64,000 nucleotides of DNA, from positions 55,952-119,951 of the forward strand of contig CAYSZS010000001.1 of NCBI GenBank assembly GCA_964435575.1, given 5' to 3'. This stretch comes from GWB1-39-12 sp964435575 (GTDB lineage Bacteria; Patescibacteriota; Microgenomatia; UBA8517). Each line of letters starts with the position of its first letter. The stretch's first letter is position 1. The notes beneath the pieces are model-generated. The model was not told the DNA's origin and searched no databases. It saw only the letters and a program-made list of their open reading frames with translations. The position numbers and the translations under genes were made by a program. Positions 16,180 to 22,930 of the stretch are shown piece by piece.

Positions 16180-17421
16180 ATGAGAGTAACTTTCTTAATT
16201 TTATTAACCTTATTTAACTTAATAAACCCAAAGACTATTTATGCAAGAAACGAAGATCCTTATTGGCAGATTCAGTCGGTCGATACAATGAAGCTATCGC
16301 GCGATCTTGCGAGAGAGAAGATGGATGATTCGGAATTTGAAAAAATTATCTCCCGAGAAGTTAAAAATATTTCCGGAGTTGGAGCAACCCATGTTGCAAT
16401 CGCGACGCCTTACGATGATGAGTTTATCCCTTTTATGAAAAAGTGGATAAAAGAAGCTCGTAAAGACGGTTTAAATGTTTGGTTTAGAGGAAATTTTTCC
16501 GGTTGGGAAGGGTGGTTTGGCTACCATCGAATATCTCCGGAAGAACATACTAATAAAATAGAGGACTTTATTCTATTGAATCGGGACTTATTTGAAGATG
16601 GTGACATTTTTACTCCCTGCACGGAATGCGAGAACGGAGGTTCTGGCGACCCCAGGGATACAGGAAATATCCAAGGATTCCGCGACTTTTTAATTTCGGA
16701 GTACGAAATTTCTAATAGGTCGTTTCAGATGATAGGTAAGGACGTAAAGGGAGGCTATTTTTCAATGAACGCCGATGTTGCAAAACTTATTATGGATAAA
16801 GATACAACAAAAGCACTTGGTGAAATAGTTGTAATAGATCACTATGTTGAAGATCCTGAGCAATTGTCGAAGGATGTTGCGGAAATTGCAGAAAAAAGTG
16901 ATGGTAAAGTCATTTTAGGCGAAATAGGTGTTCCTATACCCGATATTCACGGTTATATGACCGCGTCTCAGCAGGCCGATTGGGTACAAAAAGCGCTTTC
17001 GCTTTTATCAAGTAAACAGGTACTATTGGGAATTAACTACTGGGTAGCAAGTGGCGGCACGACTTCGTTATGGTACGATGACGCTTCCGAAAAACCGTCC
17101 GTAGAAGTCATTCGGAACTACTTTATCCCGAACGAGTTAAGTGGGAAAGTCGTGGACGAATTAGGTAAATCTATAAAAGAAGCTGAAGTTATTGCTGGCG
17201 CGAAAAACGTAAACACCAACTCGGAAGGGGTATTTAGGATTGACGTAGTTCCTTCAATCGAAAAATTGCTAATAAAAAATGATGATTATGAGGAAAAGAG
17301 TGTTTGGTTAACGGACGCTTTGCCTGACAAAATAATATTAAAAAGGTCCGACGGAAATGTTTTCTTTAAAATTAAGCTATCAATATATCAGGCTATAAAT
17401 AAAATAAAAGAGTTACTTTAG
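16180..17421 (+). CDS. exported glycosidase-like (TIM-barrel) protein with C-terminal carboxypeptidase-regulatory-like domain
   Basis: A signal peptide covers residues 1-22 (hydrophobic LILLTLFNLI, then IYARNEDP). Residues about 40-310 look like a beta/alpha barrel glycoside hydrolase: LNVWFRGNFSGWEGWFG, IFTPCTECENGG with a candidate acid/base Glu, and VILGEIGVPIPD with a candidate nucleophile Glu, then INYWVASGG. From about 315 a small beta-sandwich of the CarboxypepD_reg type follows (LSGKVVDELGKSI, NTNSEGVFRIDV). It likely trims or transglycosylates surface glycan outside the cell. No GH family can be named with confidence. Its 3' end overlaps trmD by 9 nt in convergent orientation. Confidence 0.7.
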   Translation: MRVTFLILLTLFNLINPKTIYARNEDPYWQIQSVDTMKLSRDLAREKMDDSEFEKIISREVKNISGVGATHVAIATPYDDEFIPFMKKWIKEARKDGLNVWFRGNFSGWEGWFGYHRISPEEHTNKIEDFILLNRDLFEDGDIFTPCTECENGGSGDPRDTGNIQGFRDFLISEYEISNRSFQMIGKDVKGGYFSMNADVAKLIMDKDTTKALGEIVVIDHYVEDPEQLSKDVAEIAEKSDGKVILGEIGVPIPDIHGYMTASQQADWVQKALSLLSSKQVLLGINYWVASGGTTSLWYDDASEKPSVEVIRNYFIPNELSGKVVDELGKSIKEAEVIAGAKNVNTNSEGVFRIDVVPSIEKLLIKNDDYEEKSVWLTDALPDKIILKRSDGNVFFKIKLSIYQAINKIKELL

Positions 17422-18186
17422 TAAATCCGGCCTTTTTTGTTTTGTTTTTTCGAAAGCTTTTTCCTTTCTCCATTTTTCGATTTCTTTGTGATTTCCGGAA
17501 AGTAATACTTCGGGGACTTTCCAATCATTATAATTTTCGGGTCTGGTGTATTGTGGAAAGCCTAAAAGCCTTGGTACTCCCGGGCTATCAAAGTCTGAAA
17601 AAGATTCTTTTTTAAGAGACTCTTCTTTTCCGATTACTCCGGGGACTAATCGGACTATCGCATCAGTTATGACCATTGCTGGAAGTTCTCCGCCGGTTAG
17701 TACATAATCGCCAATTGAGATTTCTTCGTCAACCAAGTGTACCCTTACCCTCTCGTCAATGCCCTTATAATGTCCGGAAATTAAAATAAGATGTTCGTAT
17801 TTTGCCAATCTTTCTGCTTCCTTCTGATTAAAAGTTTTCCCGGCAGCGTCGAGGAGGATGACTTTAGGTAATTGATAATTAGTAATCAGTAATTTGGTTT
17901 TTTTGCTTGACTCTCGAAGCTTTAGCGAAGTGGGGTTCTTTAGTTCTTTAGTTCTTTCGTTCTTCAGTTCGTGCAGAGCACGGTCAATCGGTTCTACCAT
18001 CAAAACCATTCCGGGTCCTCCACCAAAGGGCCTGTCGTCAACCATTTTGTGTTTATCTTGCGCCCAATCTCTAATATTATGGGTATTAACTTCGACTAAG
18101 CCTTTCTCACGAGCCCTTTTGATAATACTTTCATCAAACGGTCCCTTAAACATTTCAGGGAAAAGTGTCAAAATATCAATTTTCAT
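17413..18186 (-). CDS. trmD: tRNA (guanine-N1)-methyltransferase TrmD with a repeat-derived insertion
   Basis: Methylates G37 of tRNA using SAM. The fold is unmistakable: MKIDILTLFPEMF, HNIRDWAQDKHKMVDDRPFGGGPGMV, LILISGHYKGIDERV, ISIGDYVLTGGELPAMV and the C-terminal VPEVLLSGNH. Residues about 72-107, between PIDRAL and KVILLDAAG, are roughly 25 longer than in E. coli and are encoded by three stacked microrepeats: 8-mers, a 30-nt palindrome-like element and 7-mers. The insertion sits before the trefoil-knot core and leaves the motifs intact, so the enzyme is probably active. ATG 18186 overlaps the stop of the recombinase gene as ATGA. Confidence 0.96.
   Translation of the reverse strand: MKIDILTLFPEMFKGPFDESIIKRAREKGLVEVNTHNIRDWAQDKHKMVDDRPFGGGPGMVLMVEPIDRALHELKNERTKELKNPTSLKLRESSKKTKLLITNYQLPKVILLDAAGKTFNQKEAERLAKYEHLILISGHYKGIDERVRVHLVDEEISIGDYVLTGGELPAMVITDAIVRLVPGVIGKEESLKKESFSDFDSPGVPRLLGFPQYTRPENYNDWKVPEVLLSGNHKEIEKWRKEKAFEKTKQKRPDLLK
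17866..17973 (-). repeat. compound in-frame microrepeat insertion within trmD
   Basis: Four 8-mers related to GAACTAAA lie at 17939-17970. A 30-nt element at about 17906-17935 matches one inside the GT-C gene near 27984-28013. Three heptamers related to AATTACT lie at 17874-17894. All are read through in the TrmD frame. Confidence 0.75.
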
Positions 18187-18992
18187 TGCAATGGACTTTT
18201 TATATTTTTAAGTTTTGGATTAGTTACTTTAGTATACACTTGGGTGGTTCTGATGTTTGCATGACCTAGAAGTTCTTGGACATAGCGAACATCAACACCA
18301 TTTTCCAAAAGGTGGGTAGCAAAACTATGCCGCAGCGAATGAAAAGTTGCGGGTTTAGTGATGACCGCCTTTTTTAATGCATTAGAAAAAACTTTTTGTG
18401 CGGTACGGACATTTAATTTTCCTCCGCGTTCACTTTCAAATACCAAATCATTTTTTTTCTTACCCGCAAGCAGATTTTTCAAATCATTCACCAAGGTGGA
18501 GGGCATGACCGTGATCCTGTCCTTATTACCCTTTGCTGATTTGAGATGTATGATTAACTCTTCCAGATCAACATCTTTCACCTTAAGATTTATAACCTCG
18601 CTCACTCTTAATCCCGCACCATAGGATAGTGAAATAAGGAGTTTGTGCTTATTATTTTTTATCGAGTTAATGAGTTTGCGTATTTCTGTTCTTGGTAAAA
18701 CAACGGGTAATCTTTTATGTCTTTTGGCATAAGGAAATGGGAAAGAAATCGGCTTTTTATATATTTTTGTTATGACAAACTTAAATGCGGCGTGATACTG
18801 ATTTACGGTAAAAGCAGATTTTCTTTTTTTTATTAAATTATCCAAGAAATGACCGAATTCATCGGAGGATATTGTACTGAGGGGTCTTTTGAAATGATTG
18901 TAGATTTTTCTGACGCAGGAGGTGTATGCTTTGATTGTCTTTGGACTATATCCTGAAATACGCATGTATTCTTGAAGTCTTTGGATCAGCAT
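18183..18992 (-). CDS. tyrosine recombinase (XerC/XerD-like)
   Basis: A 269-residue site-specific recombinase with an N-terminal SAM-like core-binding domain (about 1-85) and a C-terminal catalytic domain. All catalytic residues can be seen: Arg in GAGLRVSEV, Lys in SAKGNKDR, His-x2-Arg in HSLRHSFATHLL, His in LLGHANIRTTQ and the nucleophile Tyr in QVYTKV. It is shorter than E. coli XerD (298). It could be the single chromosome-dimer resolvase used by many compact genomes or an integrase of the adjacent accessory patch. It is translationally coupled to trmD. A perfect dyad lies 26 nt upstream of its start. Confidence 0.88.
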   Translation of the reverse strand: MLIQRLQEYMRISGYSPKTIKAYTSCVRKIYNHFKRPLSTISSDEFGHFLDNLIKKRKSAFTVNQYHAAFKFVITKIYKKPISFPFPYAKRHKRLPVVLPRTEIRKLINSIKNNKHKLLISLSYGAGLRVSEVINLKVKDVDLEELIIHLKSAKGNKDRITVMPSTLVNDLKNLLAGKKKNDLVFESERGGKLNVRTAQKVFSNALKKAVITKPATFHSLRHSFATHLLENGVDVRYVQELLGHANIRTTQVYTKVTNPKLKNIKSPLQ

Positions 18993-19000
18993 GATAGTAT

Positions 19001-19006
19001 ATTATC
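19001..19006 (-). promoter_or_regulatory. possible -10 (GATAAT) of the tyrosine recombinase gene
   Basis: GATAAT on the minus strand ends 8 nt before the ATG at 18992. The corresponding -35 position falls within the dyad at 19018-19045, so that dyad could act as an operator. Confidence 0.4.
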
Positions 19007-19017
19007 ATAGTTAAGAC

Positions 19018-19045
19018 GTTTATACGACCTCTAAATCGTATAAAC
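19018..19045. promoter_or_regulatory. perfect dyad: 10-bp arms, 8-bp spacer (operator or recombination site candidate)
   Basis: Arms GTTTATACGA and TCGTATAAAC are exact reverse complements around the spacer CCTCTAAA. There is no T-tract, so it is not a standard terminator. It is adjacent to a tyrosine recombinase gene and has the architecture of a core crossover site, or of an operator for the divergent genes. Confidence 0.5.
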
Positions 19046-19060
19046 ACTAGTTAGCCAAAA

Positions 19061-19070
19061 TTGAGAGCCC
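19061..19070 (+). repeat. left inverted repeat (TTGAGAGCCC) flanking the Cys-rich gene
   Basis: TTGAGAGCCC here is matched by its exact reverse complement GGGCTCTCAA at 19675-19684, just after the stop of the enclosed gene. Together they bound a 624-bp segment. Confidence 0.5.
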
Positions 19071-19105
19071 GCCTTAACAAGAGAAGCTTTTATCAATCAC
19101 TGGAT

Positions 19106-19114
19106 TGCTATAAA
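19106..19114 (+). promoter_or_regulatory. extended -10 (TGCTATAAA) for the Cys-rich gene
   Basis: TGC plus TATAAA ends 4 nt before the ATG at 19119, closely matching the TGCTATAAT at 755-763. The transcript would be leaderless or nearly so. Confidence 0.5.
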
Positions 19115-19118
19115 TATT

Positions 19119-19667
19119 ATGAAGAAGCCTGTTTTAATTGTATTATTCCTAACGCTCATCTTTGTTGGTTTATACTTATTTTTGACAGAGAATAATGAAA
19201 GAGGCAAGGGTAACGACGAGAAATTGTTGAGGTCTCACTATGCTGGAGTAGATTGTAGTAAGTTATTTGGTAACACTATACGACCTAATAACGATGTTGT
19301 AGAAACCCGCAAATCAGTTTGTGCAGCCGAAAGGGCTTGGTTTGAAAATGATTCTGACTTTTGTAAGCTTCACGATGATCCTGACCACTGTTATGGATGG
19401 ATGACAATTAAAACAGGCGATTTAAATTTGTGTCGTTCTAAGAATAAAAAGACAGGATACTTTTGGATAGAAGATAAATTGATAGACGGTGAAAAATCCA
19501 ACTCTTGGTTATATGATTGCTACAGAGCAACTGCTAACTGGAGAAATGATCTTAGTATATGTGGACAGATTCCTTATAAAAGTAGTGATTTACTACAGGA
19601 GTGCAAGAGTACTTCTTCTGGTTGGAACAATCATTATTCTAAATATTCAGATTTTTCACCGATATGA
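19119..19667 (+). CDS. Cys-rich exported or membrane-anchored hypothetical protein
   Basis: I do not recognise a family. Residues 5-22 form one hydrophobic helix (LIVLFLTLIFVGLYLF), a signal anchor or uncleaved signal peptide. The remaining 160 residues are soluble and hold nine cysteines spread through the domain (DCSKLF, SVCAAE, FCKLHDDPDHCYGW, LCRSK, YDCYRA, ICGQI, ECKST), plus many Trp and Tyr. This suggests an extracellular disulfide-stabilised domain. The recurring D-x-x-x-C pattern hints at internal repeats. The gene is flanked by 10-bp inverted repeats and lies next to a tyrosine recombinase and a toxin-antitoxin pair, so it may be a cassette-borne accessory gene. Confidence 0.65.
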   Translation: MKKPVLIVLFLTLIFVGLYLFLTENNERGKGNDEKLLRSHYAGVDCSKLFGNTIRPNNDVVETRKSVCAAERAWFENDSDFCKLHDDPDHCYGWMTIKTGDLNLCRSKNKKTGYFWIEDKLIDGEKSNSWLYDCYRATANWRNDLSICGQIPYKSSDLLQECKSTSSGWNNHYSKYSDFSPI

Positions 19668-19674
19668 TTAAGAT

Positions 19675-19684
19675 GGGCTCTCAA
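19675..19684 (-). repeat. right inverted repeat (GGGCTCTCAA) flanking the Cys-rich gene
   Basis: Exact reverse complement of 19061-19070, starting 8 nt after the stop codon of the enclosed gene. Confidence 0.5.
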
Positions 19685-19765
19685 CTCAAGGGGGTGCTGC
19701 GCTTTGCTTCCGCTAAGCTCCAGCAACCCTCGCCTAACACAGTATATGCGGTTCGCTCATTGCAC

Positions 19766-19785
19766 CCTGCCTACCGGCAGGCAGG
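19766..19785. repeat. GC-rich palindromic microrepeat (CCTGCCTACCGGCAGGCAGG)
   Basis: A near-perfect 20-bp palindrome in the 169-bp gap before the toxin-antitoxin genes. It is the same family as the palindrome that encodes LPAGRQ inside the gene at 34834. The gap also has an imperfect hairpin with GGGTGCTG and CAGCAACCC arms at about 19691-19731. Confidence 0.7.
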
Positions 19786-19799
19786 TTCGCTCTCCCAAA

Positions 19800-19813
19800 T
19801 TTGCCTTATTTTT
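19800..19813 (+). repeat. left 14-bp inverted repeat bounding the toxin-antitoxin module
   Basis: TTTGCCTTATTTTT here is matched exactly by AAAAATAAGGCAAA at 20402-20415. The match extends to 17 bp with one mismatch. The -35 box of the antitoxin promoter lies inside this repeat. Confidence 0.65.
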
Positions 19814-19829
19814 TATTATTTAGTACAAT
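19801..19829 (+). promoter_or_regulatory. promoter of the toxin-antitoxin operon (TTGCCT-17-TACAAT)
   Basis: TTGCCT at 19801-19806 and TACAAT at 19824-19829 have ideal 17-bp spacing. The ATG at 19837 is 7 nt after the -10, so the mRNA would be essentially leaderless. Confidence 0.7.
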
Positions 19830-19836
19830 AGTGCTT

Positions 19837-20100
19837 ATGAACTACAAAGATATAATTAGTATCGAACCGGGTAAACGTGGTGGACAACCTACTATCCGCG
19901 GTATGCGTATTACGGTTTATGATGTTTTAAAGATGCTTGCCTCAGGCATGAGCGAAAAGGAAATTTTAAGTGATTTTCCTGAGTTAACCAAAGAGGATAT
20001 TAGGGCGGTTTTGTCTTATGCCTCGGAAAGAGAGCATTCTCTAACTACCGCAAGCCATGAAGTTACTTTTGGATCAAAACATCTCGCACAAGCTGGTTAA
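19837..20100 (+). CDS. DUF433-family antitoxin
   Basis: An 87-residue protein of the DUF433 family, usually the antitoxin partner of PIN-like toxins. Diagnostic text is the opening ISIEPGKRGGQPTIRGMRITVYDVLKML, with G-x-P-x-I-x-G-x-R-I-x-V, followed by a small helical domain LASGMSEKEILSDFPELTKEDIRAVLSYA. It probably binds DNA to repress its own promoter and neutralises the downstream protein. ATG 19837 is fixed by the family start and by the promoter. The coding region overlaps the toxin start by 44 nt. Confidence 0.9.
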   Translation: MNYKDIISIEPGKRGGQPTIRGMRITVYDVLKMLASGMSEKEILSDFPELTKEDIRAVLSYASEREHSLTTASHEVTFGSKHLAQAG

Positions 20101-20389
20101 AGAGCTTGAAGATTTATTTCCAAGATCAAACCACGTTTACCTTCTTGATTTACCGAAGGCTTCTGATGAGGAAATATGGAATTACGCTCGTGATAATGGC
20201 TTTACCATTGTAACTCAAGACTCTGATTTCAACGAAAGAAGCCTTATTTACGGATATCCGCCTAAAGTAATTTGGCTTCGGACCAGTAACGTTTCCACTC
20301 AAAATACCAAACGTTTATTGAAGGAACACAGTCAAGATATTTTATTGTTTGAAAAAGATAAAACCTTGGGCTGTCTGCAGATTTACTAG
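20057..20389 (+). CDS. DUF5615 PIN-like toxin
   Basis: A 110-residue protein of the DUF5615/Mut7-C-like PIN fold group, presumed to be a ribonuclease toxin. It has the N-terminal LLLDQNISHKLVKEL with the first catalytic Asp (D6), HVYLLDLPKASDEEIWNYARDNGF with the central acidic cluster, and TIVTQDSDFNERS with further acidic metal ligands, then PPKVIWLRTSNVST. It pairs with the overlapping DUF433 gene upstream. The module is bounded by perfect 14-bp inverted repeats. Confidence 0.9.
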   Translation: MKLLLDQNISHKLVKELEDLFPRSNHVYLLDLPKASDEEIWNYARDNGFTIVTQDSDFNERSLIYGYPPKVIWLRTSNVSTQNTKRLLKEHSQDILLFEKDKTLGCLQIY

Positions 20390-20604
20390 TTTCAAAGAGG
20401 GAAAAATAAGGCAAACTTCCCATATACCGATACATTAGCCAAAGTGGCTCGCTCAACTTACTATAGTTTATTGCATTCCTCTGCGAAAACCTCCGAGTCT
20501 GACTCGTGGAATGAAGCAAGAATCCTCTCTTGGCGATAAGAAACTACGGACTTTAGTCCGTGGAGTTTCCTTAGGTGAACGAAAGGGAGTAAAATCGTAT
20601 ATAA
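20390..20604. repeat. 215-bp gap rich in small palindromes
   Basis: No gene was found. The region holds the right inverted repeat of the toxin-antitoxin module (20402-20415) and short perfect dyads: AGCCA-AAG-TGGCT, CGAGTC-T-GACTCG and ACGGACT-TT-AGTCCGT. No tRNA cloverleaf could be drawn. It resembles a cluster of stacked filler microrepeats. Confidence 0.55.
20402..20415 (-). repeat. right 14-bp inverted repeat bounding the toxin-antitoxin module
   Basis: Exact reverse complement of 19800-19813, 13 nt after the toxin stop codon. The bounded segment is 616 bp. Confidence 0.65.
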
Positions 20605-21021
20605 ATGAATAAAAATTTGGGATTAAGTAAAAAATATTTGGTATTGTCAGCTTTTTTTCTGACTGGCGTTGCTCTTTGTCTTCTTTCATCGGTCATAGTA
20701 ATGAGCGTAGGCTGTGGGTTTATAAAAATTTTAGATTGTGGTTACTATGCAGGTTTTCCGGTTCCATATGCTAAGTTTGATGAAAAAGCAATTAAGTTAG
20801 AAAATAATCGTCTCCTGATAAGCCCGACCTTATACTATAAATACAAATTTTCCCCCATAAAAAACGACCAAATTTTTGCCAGAGAGTTTTTGTCGGACGG
20901 AATTCTAATACCAATTTTTCTATTAGATCTAACCCTCTATAAAGTTAATATTTTACTTTTTGTTTTAAATATTTTGTTGTGGTTAGTACCTTCCGGGTTT
21001 TTGATTGGGGTTTTTTTCTGA
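20605..21021 (+). CDS. small membrane protein of unknown function
   Basis: A 138-residue protein with an N-terminal hydrophobic helix (residues about 12-34, YLVLSAFFLTGVALCLLSS), a loop of about 60 residues with FPVPYAKFDEKAIKLENNRLLISP, and two C-terminal helices (about 98-138). I recognise no family. The topology resembles small periplasm-facing membrane proteins. A TAAAAT box at 20590-20595 lies 9 nt before the ATG. It lies between the toxin-antitoxin module and the ABC export genes with no overlap to either. Confidence 0.6.
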   Translation: MNKNLGLSKKYLVLSAFFLTGVALCLLSSVIVMSVGCGFIKILDCGYYAGFPVPYAKFDEKAIKLENNRLLISPTLYYKYKFSPIKNDQIFAREFLSDGILIPIFLLDLTLYKVNILLFVLNILLWLVPSGFLIGVFF

Positions 21022-21112
21022 AAAAAGGACTGGAAGTTGAAGGATGGTTTGCCTTTTTTTGGCTGCACCTAATATATTTTTACTATAAGATTATTAGTGA
21101 TAGAACGTAAAT

Positions 21113-21133
21113 ACACCAATAAGGTGTTTTTTT
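21113..21133 (+). terminator. short terminator-like hairpin (ACACC-AATAA-GGTGT, then T-tract)
   Basis: A five-base-pair stem with a five-base loop is followed by seven T. It ends about 10 nt before the export-adaptor ATG (21144), so it may end transcription from upstream or act in the leader of the export operon. The stem is short, so confidence is modest. Confidence 0.4.
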
Positions 21134-21143
21134 GTGCCTGAAT

Positions 21144-22175
21144 ATGAAAGAGAAACAGGGAAAAAGTTTGATTAAGAAATTATTAGTTTATAGGAAAAGA
21201 TTGATAATACTTGCAATTGTTTTGTCGGCAGGATTTTTAATCTGGAAGTTTGCTTTAGGTAAGAAAGAAGAAATTGAAACAACGAAAATCGAAAGAGGAA
21301 CTGTTTCCGAAGAGCTTGTACTTTCGGGAGAAATTTCCGCTGATGAATACGCAAAACTTACCTTTCCTACTTCAGGGAAAATTTCTTGGGTAGGAGTTTC
21401 TGAAGGAAACGAAGTGAAGCGCGGGCAAGCTTTGGCTAAACTTGATACGACTGTTCTAAACGCAGCTTTTCAACAAGCAAGAGCAGCTTTACGTGCAGCT
21501 GAGGCAACCGTCGAGAAAGTTCACGACCAAGTGAAAGATCACGCAGGTGATGAAACATTTACTCAAAAGGATACTCGTACAGCCGCAGAAGCAGCCAAAG
21601 ACGAAGCCTATGACGCTTATATTGCTGCAGAATACAACTTAAGAAATTCCACCCTAACATCACCCTTTGCAGGAATTGTGACTTTTTTGGCACACCCCTT
21701 TTCGGGTGTCAATGTTTTGGTAACCGAAACTCAAGTTGAAGTGATAAATCCTGATACAATTTATTTTGACGTTTCTGCAGATCAAACAGAAGTGGGTGAT
21801 TTATCCATTGATCAGAAAGTGAAAATTATTTTAGATTCCATGCCTGATGAAGAGCTTTCTGGCTACGTTGATTTTATAAGTTATACGCCTCGTTCTGGCG
21901 AAGTGGGAACGGTTTATAAAGTAAAAGTGAAATTTGACGGAAAACTAGATGTTAAAAAGTACAGGATAGGAATGAGTGGAGACGCAAGTTTTATTCTGTC
22001 AGAAAAAGAGAGTATTTTGTATCTTCCGCCAAAATTTGTCAAAAGCGATTCTCAAGGAAAGTATGTGAAACTTGGAAAGAAAAATAATAAAACGTATATT
22101 GAGGTGGGGATAGAAGGAGAGGATAAGATCGAGATAAAAGGAGATATTAAAGAGGGAGATATAGTTTTTGATTAA
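21144..22175 (+). CDS. MacA/HlyD-type periplasmic adaptor (membrane fusion protein)
   Basis: Adaptor subunit of a MacAB-like ABC export system. Residues 19-39 are a single membrane helix (LIILAIVLSAGFLIWKFALG). Then come a beta-barrel start (GTVSEELVLSGEI), a lipoyl-like half motif (GKISWVGVSEGNEVKRGQALAKLD), an alpha-helical hairpin rich in Ala (about 100-155), the second lipoyl half (STLTSPFAGIVTFL) and the membrane-proximal barrel. At 343 residues it is typical. ATG 21144 is used; a TTG at 21132 is possible but falls in the T-tract of a hairpin. In a bacterium without a classical outer membrane the partner would be the cell-envelope surface. Confidence 0.85.
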   Translation: MKEKQGKSLIKKLLVYRKRLIILAIVLSAGFLIWKFALGKKEEIETTKIERGTVSEELVLSGEISADEYAKLTFPTSGKISWVGVSEGNEVKRGQALAKLDTTVLNAAFQQARAALRAAEATVEKVHDQVKDHAGDETFTQKDTRTAAEAAKDEAYDAYIAAEYNLRNSTLTSPFAGIVTFLAHPFSGVNVLVTETQVEVINPDTIYFDVSADQTEVGDLSIDQKVKIILDSMPDEELSGYVDFISYTPRSGEVGTVYKVKVKFDGKLDVKKYRIGMSGDASFILSEKESILYLPPKFVKSDSQGKYVKLGKKNNKTYIEVGIEGEDKIEIKGDIKEGDIVFD

Positions 22176-22249
22176 CTCGACCCGAATCCACTAATAAACG
22201 CCCGAATGACCCTAATAAAAATAATATTCGGATATTTGAGTCGCTTATT
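22176..22249. repeat. imperfect inverted-repeat spacer between adaptor and ATPase genes
   Basis: The 74-bp gap has partial dyad symmetry around CCCGAAT and ATTCGGATA blocks. It resembles in style the CGAATT-type palindromic spacers near 50.1 and 51.9 kb. No promoter of good quality was seen in it. Confidence 0.35.
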
Positions 22250-22927
22250 ATGATTAAGCTTCAAAATGTCTGTAAATCGTATTTTTTGGGAGATACCGAA
22301 GTAAAGGCGGTCTGCGATATTAATTTAGAGATTAAAGATAAAGAATTTATCGGAATTTTGGGATCTTCAGGAAGCGGTAAGTCTACTTTAATGTATCTTA
22401 TCGGACTTTTGGAGCACCCCACTTCTGGAAAAATATTCTTGGATGGAAATGACGTGTCAAAGCTTACTGATAGCGAGCTTTCGAAGATTAGAAATAAGAC
22501 AGTCGGCTTTGTTTTTCAATCTTTTAATTTGATAAATAAGTACACGGTTTTCGAGAATGTTCTGCTTCCGACGAAGTATGCGAGGGAAATTCTCGATTTT
22601 AATGTAAGGGAAAGGGTTGAGGAACTTTTGAAAAAATTCGGGATTTGGGACAGACGAGACTTTTTTCCGAATAAAATTTCAGGCGGTCAACAGCAGAGGG
22701 TAGCGATAGTGAGAGCTCTTATGATGAAACCCAAAATTATCATGGCCGACGAGCCGACTGGAAATTTAGACAGTAAAACTGGAGATGAAATTTTGAATAT
22801 TTTGGAAAGTTTGAATAAGGATTTCGGAGTTACGGTCATTTTGGTTACTCACGAGAAGGAAGTGGCGGCAAGAACCAAAAGAGAGATTTATATCAGGGAC
22901 GGGAAAATTGTGAAGAAATATTTATAG
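22250..22927 (+). CDS. MacB/LolD-type ABC transporter ATPase
   Basis: A 225-residue ATPase. Walker A is GSSGSGKST near residues 37-45, the Q-loop FVFQSFNLI follows, the signature is ISGGQQQR (Ile in place of the usual Leu), and Walker B is IIMADEPTGNLDS, characteristic of the MacB/LolD/FtsE group. The H-loop is ILVTHEKEVA. It energises the permease encoded 3 nt downstream, together with the adaptor upstream. The substrate is unknown; peptides, lipids or surface proteins are possible for this class. Confidence 0.94.
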   Translation: MIKLQNVCKSYFLGDTEVKAVCDINLEIKDKEFIGILGSSGSGKSTLMYLIGLLEHPTSGKIFLDGNDVSKLTDSELSKIRNKTVGFVFQSFNLINKYTVFENVLLPTKYAREILDFNVRERVEELLKKFGIWDRRDFFPNKISGGQQQRVAIVRALMMKPKIIMADEPTGNLDSKTGDEILNILESLNKDFGVTVILVTHEKEVAARTKREIYIRDGKIVKKYL

Positions 22928-22930
22928 GGT

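Noticed and set aside
19018..19045. loxP similarity (TATACGA arms, 8-bp spacer)
   Set aside because: The arms are in the opposite order from loxP and the spacer differs; only the general geometry is kept as evidence.
20390..20604. Possible tRNA or structured RNA in the gap
   Set aside because: No acceptor stem or T-loop pattern could be drawn; only short independent palindromes were seen.
21132..21143. Upstream TTG start for the MacA-like adaptor
   Set aside because: It lies in the T-tract of a hairpin; ATG 21144 is better, although an AAGGTG sequence upstream keeps it possible.
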